DNA of 64,000 bases from Paraspadella gotoi. Its lineage: Eukaryota > Chaetognatha. The position numbers and the translations under genes are program-made. Below are positions 11,541 through 24,669 of this stretch, in pieces. The notes beneath the pieces are model-generated. The model saw only the letters and a program-made list of their open reading frames with translations, was not told where the DNA came from and made no database searches. The stretch covers positions 23,302,787-23,366,786 of the forward strand of contig CM119264.1 in the NCBI GenBank assembly GCA_051294375.1, in the 5' to 3' direction. The first letter of the stretch is position 1, and each line of letters starts with the position of its first letter.

Positions 11541-13205
11541 CTGCGGCGCTGCAGAGCGACATCTGGACAGCAGCTGCCAAAGATAAAAGACAAACAAAAT
11601 GGCCGACGAGTGGCGTTCGCCTTTTATTTCCTTTCTTTTTTTTTCCTTTCTTTTTCTTTTATTTCTTTTTATTTTGNNNNNNNNNNNNNNNNNNNNNNNN
11701 NNNNNNNNNNNNNNNNNNNNNNNNNNNNNNNNNNNNNNNNNNNNNNNNNNNNNNNNNNNNNNNNNNNNNNNNNNNNNNNNNNNNNNNNNNNNNNNNNNNN
11801 NNNNNNNNNNNNNNNNNNNNNNNNNNNNNNNNNNNNNNNNNNNNNNNNNNNNNNNNNNNNNNNNNNNNNNNNNNNNNNNNNNNNNNNNNNNNNNNNNNNN
11901 NNNNNNNNNNNNNNNNNNNNNNNNNNNNNNNNNNNNNNNNNNNNNNNNNNNNNNNNNNNNNNNNNNNNNNNNNNNNNNNNNNNNNNNNNNNNNNNNNNNN
12001 NNNNNNNNNNNNNNNNNNNNNNNNNNNNNNNNNNTGACCAGAGTGTCGGAGAGATGGAGGGATAGCAGAGTGTGAAATAGGAAAAAAAATATATATACTA
12101 ATATAGATAAGCTTTATATTCGTGGGTTTTTATGACCGAAATGCAATACACTAATNNNNNNNNNNGGGATAGCAGAGTGTGGAATAGGAAAAAAATCTAT
12201 ATACTAATATAGATAAGCTTTATTTTCGTGAGTTTTTATGACCGAACAGCAAATGAGGCAAATCGCGCGAAACAGCGAAAAAAATGTATTTTATGCCNNN
12301 NNNNNNNNNNNNNNNNNNNNNNNNNNNNNNNNNNNNNNNNNNNNNNNNNNNNNNNNNNNNNNNNNNNNNNNNNNNNNNNNNNNNNNNNNNNNNNNNNNNN
12401 NNNNNNNNNNNNNNNNNNNNNNNNNNNNNNNNNNNNNNNNNNNNNNNNNNNNNNNNNNNNNNNNNNNNNNNNNNNNNNNNNNNNNNNNNNNNNNNNNNNN
12501 NNNNNNNNNNNNNNNNNNNNNNNNNNAACAAAAAAAAGAGAGACGGTCCATTCTAGTCTCCGGGCATCGAGCAGCGGGCATCGGACTCGGTGAGCGGGGC
12601 GTCGGGGCGGGCGNNNNNNNNNNNNNNNNNNNNNNNNNNNNNNNNNNNNNNNNNNNNNNNNNNNNNNNNNNNNNNNNNNNNNNNNNNNNNNNNNNNNNNN
12701 NNNNNNNNNNNNNNNNNNNNNNNNNNNNNNNNNNNNNNNNNNNNNNNNNNNNNNNNNNNNNNNNNNNNNNNNNNNNNNNNNNNNNNNNNNNNNNNNNNNN
12801 NNNNNNNNNNNNNNNNNNNNNNNNNNNNNNNNNNNNNNNNNNNNNNNNNNGGGCAAGAAGCAGAGAGAACTCAAAGGCCATTGTGCCTTGAAAAATCGCC
12901 ACTGATATGAGAAGATGAAAAAGGATGACGACGAAGTGATTGGGCAAAGGCGAAGTTGGGGCGAAATAAAGACGAAGTCATGGCGAAGAAGAGGTGAAGG
13001 GAAGGCGAAGTAATGGCAAAGGTTAGGCTTAGTAGAGGCGAAATGTCTCACGGAGTTAAACGCTATGCAAGTATGTAGCATCTTATCATCTATAGTTTAA
13101 TAAGAAATGGATGCGAAAGAAGGAGTTAGATTGCAAGAAAGGTAGCCCAAGAAGAAAAGGGAGGTAAGGCGAAACAAAGTAGAACACAATCCTGCGCTAT
13201 GGAAC
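10068..13205. repeat. Duplicated block B, copy 1
   Basis: Colinear with 27062-29965, starting TTTAAAATTTCTTGCGAA and ending near CCTGCGCTATGGAACTGAAA. Seven N runs interrupt it. Around the 10-N gap at 12156-12165, the flanks repeat each other (GGGATAGCAGAGTGTG...ATATAGATAAGCTTTAT...TATGACCGAA), so two overlapping contig ends were placed side by side. Confidence 0.85.
10164..12850. other. Cluster of assembly gaps in block B1
   Basis: N runs at 10164-10325, 10517-10626, 11287-11501, 11677-12034, 12156-12165, 12298-12526 and 12614-12850. The first three open within or just after CT dinucleotide tracts. Confidence 0.99.
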
Positions 13206-16200
13206 TGAAAAGGTTTCCAGAGGTAGGCGGGACTTGGTCGAGGGAAGAGGGGAGTGAGTTTTAATCCACTCAGCAGTTGCTAAGCAGTTATTTTTCGGTG
13301 GTGAGGGCAGATTTGAATGCAGAGGGTCGAACTAACCCAGTATTATAATTTAAACCCAAAGTTAAACATCACGTGACAGTTCATCAAGAATTGTAAAAGA
13401 TTGTAGTTGTCATCGAAAAAGTCAACATGAAATTTTAAATGATATTAATTTCATCGAAACCGATATCTTGTCCATGCCAGTCTTAACAAGATAATTTAAT
13501 TTCGACTGTTATATTTATATTTAGAAAGGAAACAAGGATCTATATCAGATTGACAGTGTTTATTTGTGGCTTAAGGTTTACGCCATCTCTCAGGTTTTGC
13601 AATTTTACATTCTTGTAATCTCATTTTAGCATATTGGCGCCGAATATGTTAATGTTCACATACTTAGAAAGCATGTTGTAAACTCGCTTTCTCAACACTG
13701 CTGACCTCGTTCAAGAGAGCATCGCCCATTCGAAACGTCGTGCTACCCACCTCGCGACGCTCTCACGAGTCCACCACTTTCTTACCCTCCCCGTAACCCA
13801 GCCTCATTTACTGAACAGCCACCTTCAACCTCAAATCCTCTCAGGGAGAGCGACGACACTAACTCTCCTATCATACCTTCGTCGACTCGAGATGTGATCG
13901 GGAAACTGCGAGACATTGCGTGAGGCATAGGAAGATCGCTGATGATGACGAATAAAAAAGGATCTACGTTATTACCCGGCGGACTCGACTCCAGAGAATT
14001 CGCTTCCCATTTTTGGTTCCAATTGGGTTTGACTAAGAACGTATCATAGGGAGAGAATGGGACTTTACTTCCATTACGGACACGGTTCACAAACAGGAGA
14101 AAGGGTCTAAAAAGAAGTTTGGATTCAATATGATTGAATTTGATCTGGAGGCGTTGTGTAGATGAATGGGAAGATGCTTGAAAATTGGCTTTGTATTTAC
14201 TATTATAAATCATTTTGTTGTTCTATTCGTCTTAGTTTATGTAGAAATTAGTATAGAATTTGATGTTATTATGTTTTATTTACGCATGTTTGTGTGAATG
14301 TAGTGAATGTATAGGAAATATTATGTATATTTAAAAATACTTGAAGAATCTATACGTAAAAGAATAGCACTCATCCAAACTTAGTTTATTTTTCAACCTA
14401 CAAATCTCGATTACAATAAAAAAAATTAAATAAAAAATCAGCTAAAAGATAATATATAATTTCTAATAATCAATTTATGTTCTCAGGCTTTTTAAGTTAT
14501 TTAGCTTCAACATTCCCTTTAACATATCTCTTATACCTTTCAAGCCCCTTGCCACTTTCCCCCTCCTCGCCTTTCCCCCCTTTGCCAGAGGGTCCTCAAG
14601 CTCATAGCGGAACAAGGAACCGCGAAAACCGTCATCATCCAAAGGGGATTTTTTTGGAAGGTAATAAGAAAAAGTATAATTGAGCGGATTCGGACTCAAT
14701 CGGTGATATGCCACGAGTTCTCCCAAATAAAGTGATAATCTTCTCTTCCAGCTACGACACCGAATTTTCAAGTGAGAAAATCCGGGGATATGATAACAGG
14801 GCGATGCAGATGGCTCAAGACGCCTCGAGACCGACGGGTACGGACCGAAATAGCGGATTTCGGATCCGACTGGGATGGTAGGTACGACCGCAGCTAGAAT
14901 AGATTATCCTTACACTACTCCCCGCGACCCTCTACCCTCTCTCCCCCCCCCCTCCGGCCAGTCCGCAGTGCGGATGGGGAAGGTGATGCAGTTAATGTGT
15001 GGACCAAGAAAACTTTTGAGAGCCAACTAAAACAACAACACAATGAAATCGACGGTACGTTCCGTGCGTCACGGCACTATCGGATAAACAAACATTATTA
15101 AAATAAAAAAGAGGTTAGAGCATTCCATTCGCTACGTGAACTCGGACACAGCTCCAAGATGGGCCGATATGCTCAAGATCAGAACAGAACGAGTTATGAA
15201 GGGAGGAACAGTACGTACAAGGAGAAACGAAGGTCAATACACCCAACAGTTTTTATACAGTGGAATGAATGCGGGATTAACGGCGAAGGTATTTTTGCTC
15301 TAAAGAACTTTTGGATGGAAGAAATTGTGCGCTTTCAGTTTCGTTTGGCACTATGTTTGTTTATTAGAACTCTGTTAAGACTCTCTCTCGACCTTTGGAA
15401 TCTGGGTGATGAATGAAGCTTGAGGAGTACCGTGGTGTAAAATATTCAAGAGGAAGTGATGCAATATGTCAAGATATAGGGTTAATTATTTATTTTTTTT
15501 TCGAGGTTGGTTGGAAACGGGGCAGGTGTCTAGAAGGGTAGTGGTAAAACAGGTCGTCAGTGATCGATAGATGGGTGGTTAGAAGGGCCGGTTCTGTCGG
15601 GGTGATCCCCACTCGGCTGACCACGCATTCCCACCACCGGTAGAATGACCCTTTTCCGTCAGTCGTAGTGCGTATGCAAGAGCTTTCGGAATAATAATGA
15701 CCAAATTAACTAAGGGGAGTGAAAATAGAGCAAAAAATGATAATAGAATTTATGAACTTTTGGCTGTATGAGTAAGGGGCAGACCGAATTATATCGGAGG
15801 TGAAAAGGTTTCAACTGAATCGATACCCTCATTCGGACCTGAGTAACTCTCTCTGTTTCCGCACATGACCCTGTGTTGCCTTGTGTATGCTGCCTTCGCT
15901 GTCAGCTATCTCACCTTATTTTTTCCAGATTCACCAACGAAATGTGGCGTGACGCACACAGAAACCGATCGAAATGAAGAAAGTTATGTGTATTTCGCAC
16001 ATTTGCTGTCAAACAAACCGCCGGGCGATTTCACTCTCTACATAATAAATGCGAGGGATTTTGCAGTTAGTGATGTAAAGTGTAATTAACTCTACAATAA
16101 TTAGCTAGTAATATAAATATATTAATGTATAAAATTAGAATCCCTCCGTATTTATCGTCTCAATGTTAATAATAATTTTGAGCAAATCCTTACTTCCTCT

Positions 16201-16583
16201 TTTATTCCATCATATTGAGTTTAAGAGATATTCTCCTTCCCATTGTCTCCGGAGATTTTATATCTCAATAAGACAAATCATTCATAGAGAAATTTAAGTG
16301 TAATAATATATTTAAAATAGATTTAATAATTTAATCGACAAGCACTTCAGAATTTAAGTATAAAAGGATGTACGCTTCCAAGAATGGCATTACGCCGCAT
16401 TTTCTCATTGGATAACAAAGTCTATAGATGGCGTAAATACATGCAATCAGAGAGTCCTTGGTTGAGTTTCAGATCCGAGTCGCCTAGATCCGCGCGCGCA
16501 ACGTCCGCGATTACCGATTTAATTCCGTTGTCCGTTTCTTGATTTCGGCAGAGGTTCCGAAATCTGCTCTTTCAACCTCTTCT

Positions 16584-16642
<59 letters not shown>

Positions 16643-19600
16643 CTCTCCCTTCTCCTCACATCTCCTCTCTCTCTCTCCCCCCTTTGCTCCCCACCTCCGC
16701 TCATAGTTCACGGGCGCCATTGATCCAACCTGGCGGAGGACGGAACGACGTGCCCCCAGCGCCTCAAAAGCGGACACTTCGGCCATCTTTCCAACTGCAC
16801 TTTCCTTTCGAACCCAAAAGCATCGGACAAGCATATTCTCGGATCATCGTGGCTGCGGCACTACTGCCACACACTAGAGGGTCAGGGCGTCTAAGGGGAA
16901 ACGAAAGGAAGAGAAAGAGAAGGATGAAAGAGAGAACGAGAAGAGGAAAGAGAGAAAAGAACGAAAGGAGCGAGAGCGATGATGAGAAACGAAACGGGGG
17001 GAGAAGAACAAAAAAAGTAAGACAGAAGAGAAGGAGAATGGAAGTGAGGGAGAAGACGGTAAAACAAGAAGTGGAGATGGTTATTGCAAGGGGTCTTATT
17101 GTATTGAATAGAAATAAAAACCTTGAAAAAAATTATCACATCATGTATTCATTCGCTGAATTTTTATAGATTTTTCAAAATTTAAATTAATAAAACAAAA
17201 GAATTAAAAAGTTGTGATTTAATAAACCCTTTTTAGAAGCTCTGGTCAGAATCTATTAACAAGAAAATTAAAAATTCTTAACATTATATAATAATAAAAT
17301 AATCTACGCAATAAAATGCTTCCGTACGGGGGGACTTAGATGCAATAACTAAATTTTAGAAAAGTATATGTTTTCACTTTTCACTATTCTTTAACAGATC
17401 ATTTAACCATTATTTATAGAACAGAACTTTTCAGTTTCAAACCTGTCCGACACTATGTTGGTAATGTGATGCTCGGGGAAAAAAGAATTTATATTATAGA
17501 TCTTTCATATGTTTACATAGATTTTCTTCGTTTTCATACAAAGGATTTTTTCACTTCATCCATAAAAACAAAGGTTATTTCATTCCAGATCAACGATTTT
17601 CGTGCCGCGGAAGGATCAAATCTTCATAATTCGTTCGCAAACATTTTTTTATATTTTTCTGTTACATTTTGTGTGATTGAGGATAAACTAGGAAGTCTTG
17701 TGATTTTGTGTTTTGAATGGTAGAAATTAAACAAAAACGGAAGCATTTCGTAAAATAGAAAAAAAATCGTGAGATAGGGAGAAGGAGGAGTGAGGAAGAC
17801 GGAGTCCAAGAAACGAGACTGGCCGCGAGAGAGACTCGGATACTAGATAGAGGCTTAGGAGAGAGAGAGAGAGGAGAGGAGGAGAGCTTATTGATGATCT
17901 GATGATCGAGTATGGGAGAGCGAGAGGAGAGAGTAAGTAGGTGGTTTAACTATATCCGCCATCTTCTCACGAAAACATGAACATACTTCTTATTAAATTA
18001 CTTATTTTTCAAACTAGCACATTATTGAGTGTGTGAAACCATTTCGAGAATGGTATACCCAATATGCATTTGAATTATCAATAATCTGTTGTAGTTAAGA
18101 TACACATTTAATCCTTTAAATTAACCCACGAGGCTTCACGGACGAGGAGAAAAGTGTGAGCTCTTCACTTAGGTGTTTTTCGACCGCACGGTTCCTCGTA
18201 TCCCTCGCATCCTTTGTAACGTCTCTGGCAGAATGACAAAGGAAAAGTATTTGATACTCTATCTGCTCTCATGCCAATGTTCATAACGAAGTCTTTAATA
18301 GTTACTAGAAATAGGATTATCCTTATAGCGGTGTATGGTGGAATGTTGCTCCTGTGTTCTTTTTCTCAATACTACATCATTCATACTTGATCCCAAATCT
18401 CATATCTCATTCTATGCAATCCTCATCTCTTCTTCATTTTATGCTATTTCTTCTTATATATTTTTTCATCTTTTTCTCTTTCTTTACGTATTTTCTTTTT
18501 CTTTTACGTGTTTTCCATTCTTTGTTTTATTTCTTTTTCTATTTTTTTTTCTTTTTCTTTTCTTTGCATTTTTCAAGATTTTCTATTTCTTTCAATTTTA
18601 TTTGTTCTTAATTTCTTATTCTTTCTTTCTTTCTGGTTACTCTATTTCCTTTCTTTTATCTTCTTTTATATTTTTTTTTTTTTACTCTACATAGAATATA
18701 ACTTTTACAAAAATGAGTACTCCCAACGAATCTACTATTATAAGGTCTTACAAAAAAAAAGTTCTGTTTTTCACTCTACTTAACTATGAGTAACCTTATA
18801 TTTATCCTCAACGCCTCACTATCATCGTTAATTCATAACTATCACACAAATATTCTATTTCCTTGCGGCGTAACATGTTTTGAGTAAACATTTTAAGTAG
18901 ATCAGTTTATTCTCGGAACAGTGTGGTTGCTGTGTGTGTTCATACGCGATGTTTGCGCCACAGGATATAATCAACACCCGGGGGCGGTGAGTCGCATCAA
19001 GAGAGTCGAACTAATTTTTCTATCGATCGGCACTTCCTTGGAAAACGGTAACGAGTTGTCCTCTTAAAATGGTTCCAATACCAGACTTGACGACGTGTTT
19101 AGTCTGATATCCACGTAGTATCGCCGTCTACCAAGTAAGCTCTCATGGTCCCTCTTTATAAACTGAGATCTCCTCTTCGCGACCTGCCACGCTCGACTCC
19201 TCGTCTATACGTCTCTCCAGTAGAAGTATCATAAAAAACCCTAACCACGTTCTGCCAATAACGTAAAAGCGCAACATCAATTTAAACTTATCCACACGAG
19301 AAAAAAAAAGTTTGCCTCTCTTAAAACAAAAAAACCGTATCAGGAAATGGAAACCTAAATTAGCAGCCTTCTCAACTCTCTAATCTTTTGTCAATCTCGA
19401 ACCCATCAGGCCGCCCCTAAAATAATAGTAATAATATAGTGTGGTAATACACAGAACGTAGGCTGCTGGACATAAAAGGACGACTCGCTAAGTACTGGCG
19501 GTTTAGCAGGGATTAGGGACACCGCTCGCTCTTAAGGGCCACCCGCGCAAAAAGCTCACATGGAACATGTCTATAAAAAATAACTCTCGGATACCTGGCT

Positions 19601-20184
19601 ACACGACTGACAATATAGAGAATTTAATAAGCTCATTCTTTTGAAGTGAAATTATATTTTTACTGCCATTTGGAAATTTATAAGATAGTCCCAATACGTA
19701 TTTTGATAATGTGTTGGTTTTTAAAATCCCCCTAATCGGTTCCTTCGCACTAATTGTTTACTCTCAATCGTAAAGGCCAGCAATTACGAGTATGAGCTTG
19801 GCTTTCAGGATGGGCGGCCCGCCGCGGTCTTCTCTTCTAACTAATTTAGTGGGGAGTGGCCCGCCATTTCTCTACACGCACTGATTGGCGGCAAATGGTG
19901 TATGCCATCGATGGAATCACTGTCTTATTCTGATTCCATGTCCGTCGTGCGTTGTTATTTTACATTTCTCGGCTGGGAAGAAAAGGAGCTCACGCATGGG
20001 CATAGGCGTGATATTTCACAGGGTGAGGCGCGGGTTGTAGTTTGGGTTTTTTTTAATTTGGTTTATTTTTATTCGTTATATTGGTTGTTTAGTTTTTGTG
20101 TTGTTCTTTTCTGTTTATGATTTGTTTTGAGTTTGTTTGTTTTTAATTATTTTTTTAAAATCAACTCTTATCTCCCAAATAGTC

Positions 20185-20850
20185 CTCGTCTTTTGCACTG
20201 CAATACGACGCGCCTCCTTCTTTCCCCGCTGCACTCGTCTCTGTGTCCGTCCCTCTTCACGCCTCTTCGGTACGACTCTTCCTGCCGGCGAAGCGGGCGG
20301 GGTCCGTCGGCGCCGTTTCTGCAGCGGTCGGTGCGCGAAACTACGGATGCATTCGTTAGACTTTCGTTGAGCGACTTTGAGTAAAGTCCTGGGTTTGAAG
20401 CGGCGTCGTCCGGGCGGAGGGATTGGCGCTGCTTCGCCGCTCCGTCTCGCAACCGCCCGCCGCCTGTGTGTGATCGAGTGACCTGGAAATGTCGAGTTTC
20501 TAAAGGGCCCGTTTTGTCCCTCGAATTCGAGGTTCGTCGATTTGCCGGCCGCCTGGGAATTCGTTTCAGTTTTTTTCGGGATTCGATTCGATCGTCCGCG
20601 CTGAATTTCTTTCTCCTCTCTATGTCGGACTATGAATAAGGACGAACGTGGACTGCTGCATGTGGCCCGGCCCGGCGACCATGGCAGGCGCTTCTGATTG
20701 GTGCCGGTTCAGGAATCCGCACATCTCGGCGTCCCGACCGTCCGGTGTGTGCCTTGCTGCCGGCGCGGCGAGGAAGCTCTCGAAATACATGGAAGAGGTG
20801 TCACGGGGTCAGGTGTCGGCTGGCCAACGATGGATCTTAATGGTAATAAA
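20185..20850. other. GC-rich island, unidentified exon or promoter
   Basis: CpG-rich sequence in an AT-rich background, with overlapping open frames on both strands (for example minus 20168-20452, and a minus frame reading MYFESFLAAPAARHTPDG near 20740-20800). No domain was recognised and the coding strand cannot be decided. It could be an untranslated first exon and promoter. Confidence 0.25.
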
Positions 20851-22379
20851 AGTTTACCATTTCTGGGTTTTTTAAACCAGATTATATTTAAATATGTTAT
20901 GGCACTTATTAACAAAGATTACTTGTTAATATTAATATTCTTATTTGGATTTCCTATTACCTTCGCAAATTTGCTGGTTTTTTGAGCGACACGTTGCTTC
21001 CTATAGGACTCGTCAGAGAGCGCACGAACAAAGATTCCTCATAGACGACAAAGTGTAAGCTAGTCTCTTTTTCCCCACGAGAACACCCTTTCGCACAAAT
21101 TAACTGGCTCCTCATTATCTGCATATTGTATACTCCGGTCCGGCATCGGACTCAAAATCGCCTTGCGAGTCGTGTTTGTGGGTGGATAACCTTCTATTTT
21201 GGCCTTTGGTACTCTTCTTTTGCTTACCACTGCCCGTGGTGGCTTCCTACTCGTTCCCTTTTTAGCATATCTCACACTCCTCTCCTCCTCTTCCTTGTGT
21301 CACCCTTTCTTCATACTGGCTCTTCCATGTAATTTGATACTACTCCTGTATGCTCCCCTACATTACCTTCCTCCTTTTGCATCTTCTCCCTGATACCTCT
21401 TCTCTTCTCCTCTGACCTGCATTTTCTATTTTATATTTCCGTGCTCAGCCAATTTATATAATATTAGCTTATATCTTCCCTTTTGCTTCCTTATAATTCC
21501 GGGTTTATATCCGGCTGGCTTATAAGATAGTGTGTTATATGTTCGGTGTAGTTAACTGTATGATTTTAATTCTCTAGTTTATCAAAGATTTTTTTATTCA
21601 TTTCTGAAAAATAATATGAATTCTACTAAATCTTGTCTTCGGTCTTACAATTTTGTATTGGGGACATATAAATTTTCATATCTTCATCTCTCGTCATTTT
21701 CTCTCATACTATAGTCTTATCTGTAACAGTGGATAAATTCCCTACTCAACCTCTCACGGAGGGTTGTAATTCAAGGTTATACCATATTGCCAGCGCATGT
21801 TCCTGGTTTATTGTGGAACAGCAATGGTCGTTCTCAAAAATGTTGCTATGAACTACTTCCTCACGGGGAACACTTAAACAAAATGTTTTGAACTTAAATA
21901 AATAAAAATACGAACTTCCCTGAATAATATATAATAGGTGGGAAGCATTGTAGGCATATATTCAGTTATTCCTCTCAAATACAATACTTTGAGCTAATAA
22001 CACTTAATACAAAATTTAAACACTCTATAAATCAACTCTAGATCACTATATCATACTTTATAATTCACTTGATAACTTTATTCTCGGAATTTTAATTTAC
22101 TCTGAGCGATTACGTTAAACGGAGCAACCTATCATAATGTACAAAATCATTAGGTCAGTATAATGATATACGACATAACCTTATTCTTTACCATTTATTT
22201 ATACTCTATTTTTATCCTTGACAGAAAGGGCGGCGCCGTGACTAAGATTATTGCAGTAGATCTTACCGCTTCATCGAGCGTATAAAAAAAGACCTTTTGC
22301 GATTCGTCGATCCAAGTTTTTAGTTCCAACTATATTTATAAGTTGTTGACTACTTTTCCTCGGGAAAATTCTTTATTAG

Positions 22380-23420
22380 GTGGCAGAATGAATATACGCG
22401 GCGGGATGGTGCTTCGTCCCAGTCATATCAACGGCTTCAGATATAGGGACAATAAGCAAATTGCGTCTCGCGCGGTTCGATCGCGACTTAGGCAAATTCT
22501 GTGAGCAGGCTCGCTGGCTGCCCATCGAGTTCGAGATTGTTCTCTGTCCGTGCTCTTGGCTCTGCGGACGGCAATATGTTCGGTCAGAGGCGCACTCAAG
22601 ACGGCCTTTCGTCCTTCGAAAAAGCTGTGCCAGAGGCGGGCGGTGCCGGGCCATGCGACGGCAGAACGGTCTTCTGTACAATTCTAGACACGTCGGGAAC
22701 GGGACAAGGTCTCATCGGCACGGGACAAGGTAGGAAAACAGGAAATCGAAAAACAATTTACACTGGTGAACGCACAAAATAACATCAAAGTTAGCCCGGT
22801 TAATGTTTCACATGAAAAAGGCATCCTAGATCGTCGAAGACAGCAGTTTCGCGGCGACTAAGGCGACACATAACGACTCGAACAGGGCAGAGGGCGCGGC
22901 GTCGGCTGCCATGCTACAACTTGCACTCGCACAAAGCGCCGCACCGTTTTGGGCGGTAGTGGAACGTCGGCCGGCGGAGCACGTCAGCGTATGGTGGTTT
23001 CCGCAGAGCGCCGGAGGGAAAGTGGCCAAGCCATCACCACGGACTGTGGCGCGCTCCCGTGACGCAGGCGGCTGCCGGCGGAGTATATGAGAAATAAGTT
23101 TGAATAGTGGGGTCCAAGTGCCGGATGCCAAAGACTCTTCCGTTCCCAATCTCGAGCCGCGACGGCGGCACGAGTCATTCTAATTTTCATAGCATACATG
23201 TCGGACGCTCATAGAGGTCGGAGCGAATCTTTTGTTCTGGACGCGTAACTTGTGGGCCGCGATGACGGGCGAACATGTAGCTACCGGACGGGAGCGTAAG
23301 GCATAACTCTCTCAATTCTCCGCCATTCGTTCTCGGCGTCCCGTCCGGATTGCTATCCGCCCTTGCACGTTCCGGACTGCGGTCAATTCTTCTCGGCAGA
23401 TCCTCGGCCGATTAATCATA
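22380..23420. other. GC-rich islands, unidentified
   Basis: Two adjacent islands (22380-22740 and 22830-23420) have open frames on both strands. A plus frame ends RTVFCTILDTSGTGQGL near 22665-22715, shortly before a GTAGG possible donor. No family was recognised, and there is no match to the missing second half of the Sox HMG box. Confidence 0.25.
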
Positions 23421-24644
23421 CTACGGGCGTCGATGCGAGCAAGTAGTCGTAATTGTTTATTGGATATGTCTCCCTCTCTCTTCTCTCTCTCCCTCTCTCC
23501 TCCTCTCACTCGCCCAAAGATTCGCCCGCCAAAATCTCTCTCTCTTTCTTCTCTCTCTTTCCGTTTATCTCTTTATATCTTCCAGATTGCTCCTCTTTCT
23601 TTCTTTTCTTTATCTTATTCTACGCCGAGCGCGACGCACGAGGATTGCTCTTTTTTCTTCGATTCGAATCTTCGTCGATTCTCTCGATTTCGTGCTCTTT
23701 TGTCTCCGCGTCGTGTTGGGTTCCATGCTTGTGGATAATTTCAATTCTGTGGATTTAATTATTGCGAAGCGTTGTTGATGATTGGTCTCTGTCGGCCTAT
23801 CTATATTATGATATAATAGCTATAGGTTTTTCAAAACTTTTAGTATCACTTATAAATTTTTCTTTTATTCATTAGTTAAAAATTAAAAGCCACTTTTGAG
23901 ATGTCAGCCCGACATCTTCTTAAAAACAACGTAACTCACGATAAAAAGAATATATTTTCTAGATTAGAGATTCTTTGGATTTAACTGTTGACCTGCCTAC
24001 TATTACCTGAAATTGTATTAACTACCACAAGATGGCAATCAAGTTACATTTTTAAAAACGCCCACAACAACTTATCACTTTATATTTCTACTTCGAGTTA
24101 TTTGTGCGTTTATCCTGCGAATATTTCTTGCTTCGATAATATTAGACTCTACGGCGCTACCGTTTTCTCTCCGGCACTCAGTCATCAGCCACTTACGCTT
24201 TCCCGCAAGTTATTCTACAAATACATCCATTCTCGTCTGTTAATTAACTAATCTGATTCCAGCGGCCATCTAATCGCTCCTCTCAATTCTTCGCAAAGTA
24301 CACTCGCCTCCAGCCTCTCTCCTCTATCTGCATGCTTCTTATCATTTTCTTTCTGACGTCCGACCGTAAACATGTGAGGCGAATAAACTTGCTTGAACGG
24401 TCTCAGCACCAGCCTTCCTCGTCCTCTAGTAACTCGCTCCTACTGCCATCTTTTTTTCTTGCATGCTTCCTGGCGATCTCTGCTCGGGTGGCATCTCTCT
24501 CAAAGGCTCTTCTCTTTCTCTCTCTCTCCTTTCATCTGGCTTCTCGTCTCTGCTCTCTCTCTTCGGTGCTCTCTACATCTCATTCTCCTCTCTCTCTCTT
24601 CTCTCTCTTGTCCGCGCCGAGGCAAAAACGTAAATGCATCTCTC

Positions 24645-24669
24645 NNNNNNNNNNNNNNNNNNNNNNNNN
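24645..24669. other. Assembly gap (25 N)
   Basis: Fixed-length gap before block C1. Confidence 0.99.

Larger units (their letters stand above)
13206..24644. other. Single-copy AT-rich region between B1 and C1
   Basis: This 11.4-kb region has no counterpart between B2 and C2, where only about 160 bp separate the blocks. It is mostly AT-rich and microsatellite-poor apart from CT tracts at 16577-16655 and 24500-24610. Open frames of 60-160 codons occur (for example minus 13782-14213 and plus 16684-17169), but none shows a known domain, and the latter becomes low-complexity Arg/Glu from a GA tract. GC-rich patches at 20185-20850 and 22380-23420 are listed separately. Confidence 0.5.

Noticed and set aside
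13560-13720. Plus-strand frame ending HIGAEYVNVHILRKHVVNSL resembles the end of a retroelement RNase H domain.
   Set aside because: Only a few scattered residues fit, no catalytic residues are visible, and stops surround it.
13782-14213. 143-codon minus-strand frame.
   Set aside because: It is long for AT-rich DNA but shows no motif or family similarity I can recognise; not called as a gene.
16684-17169. 161-codon plus-strand frame.
   Set aside because: The second half is low-complexity Arg/Glu/Lys from a purine tract, and there is no domain or splice support in the first half.
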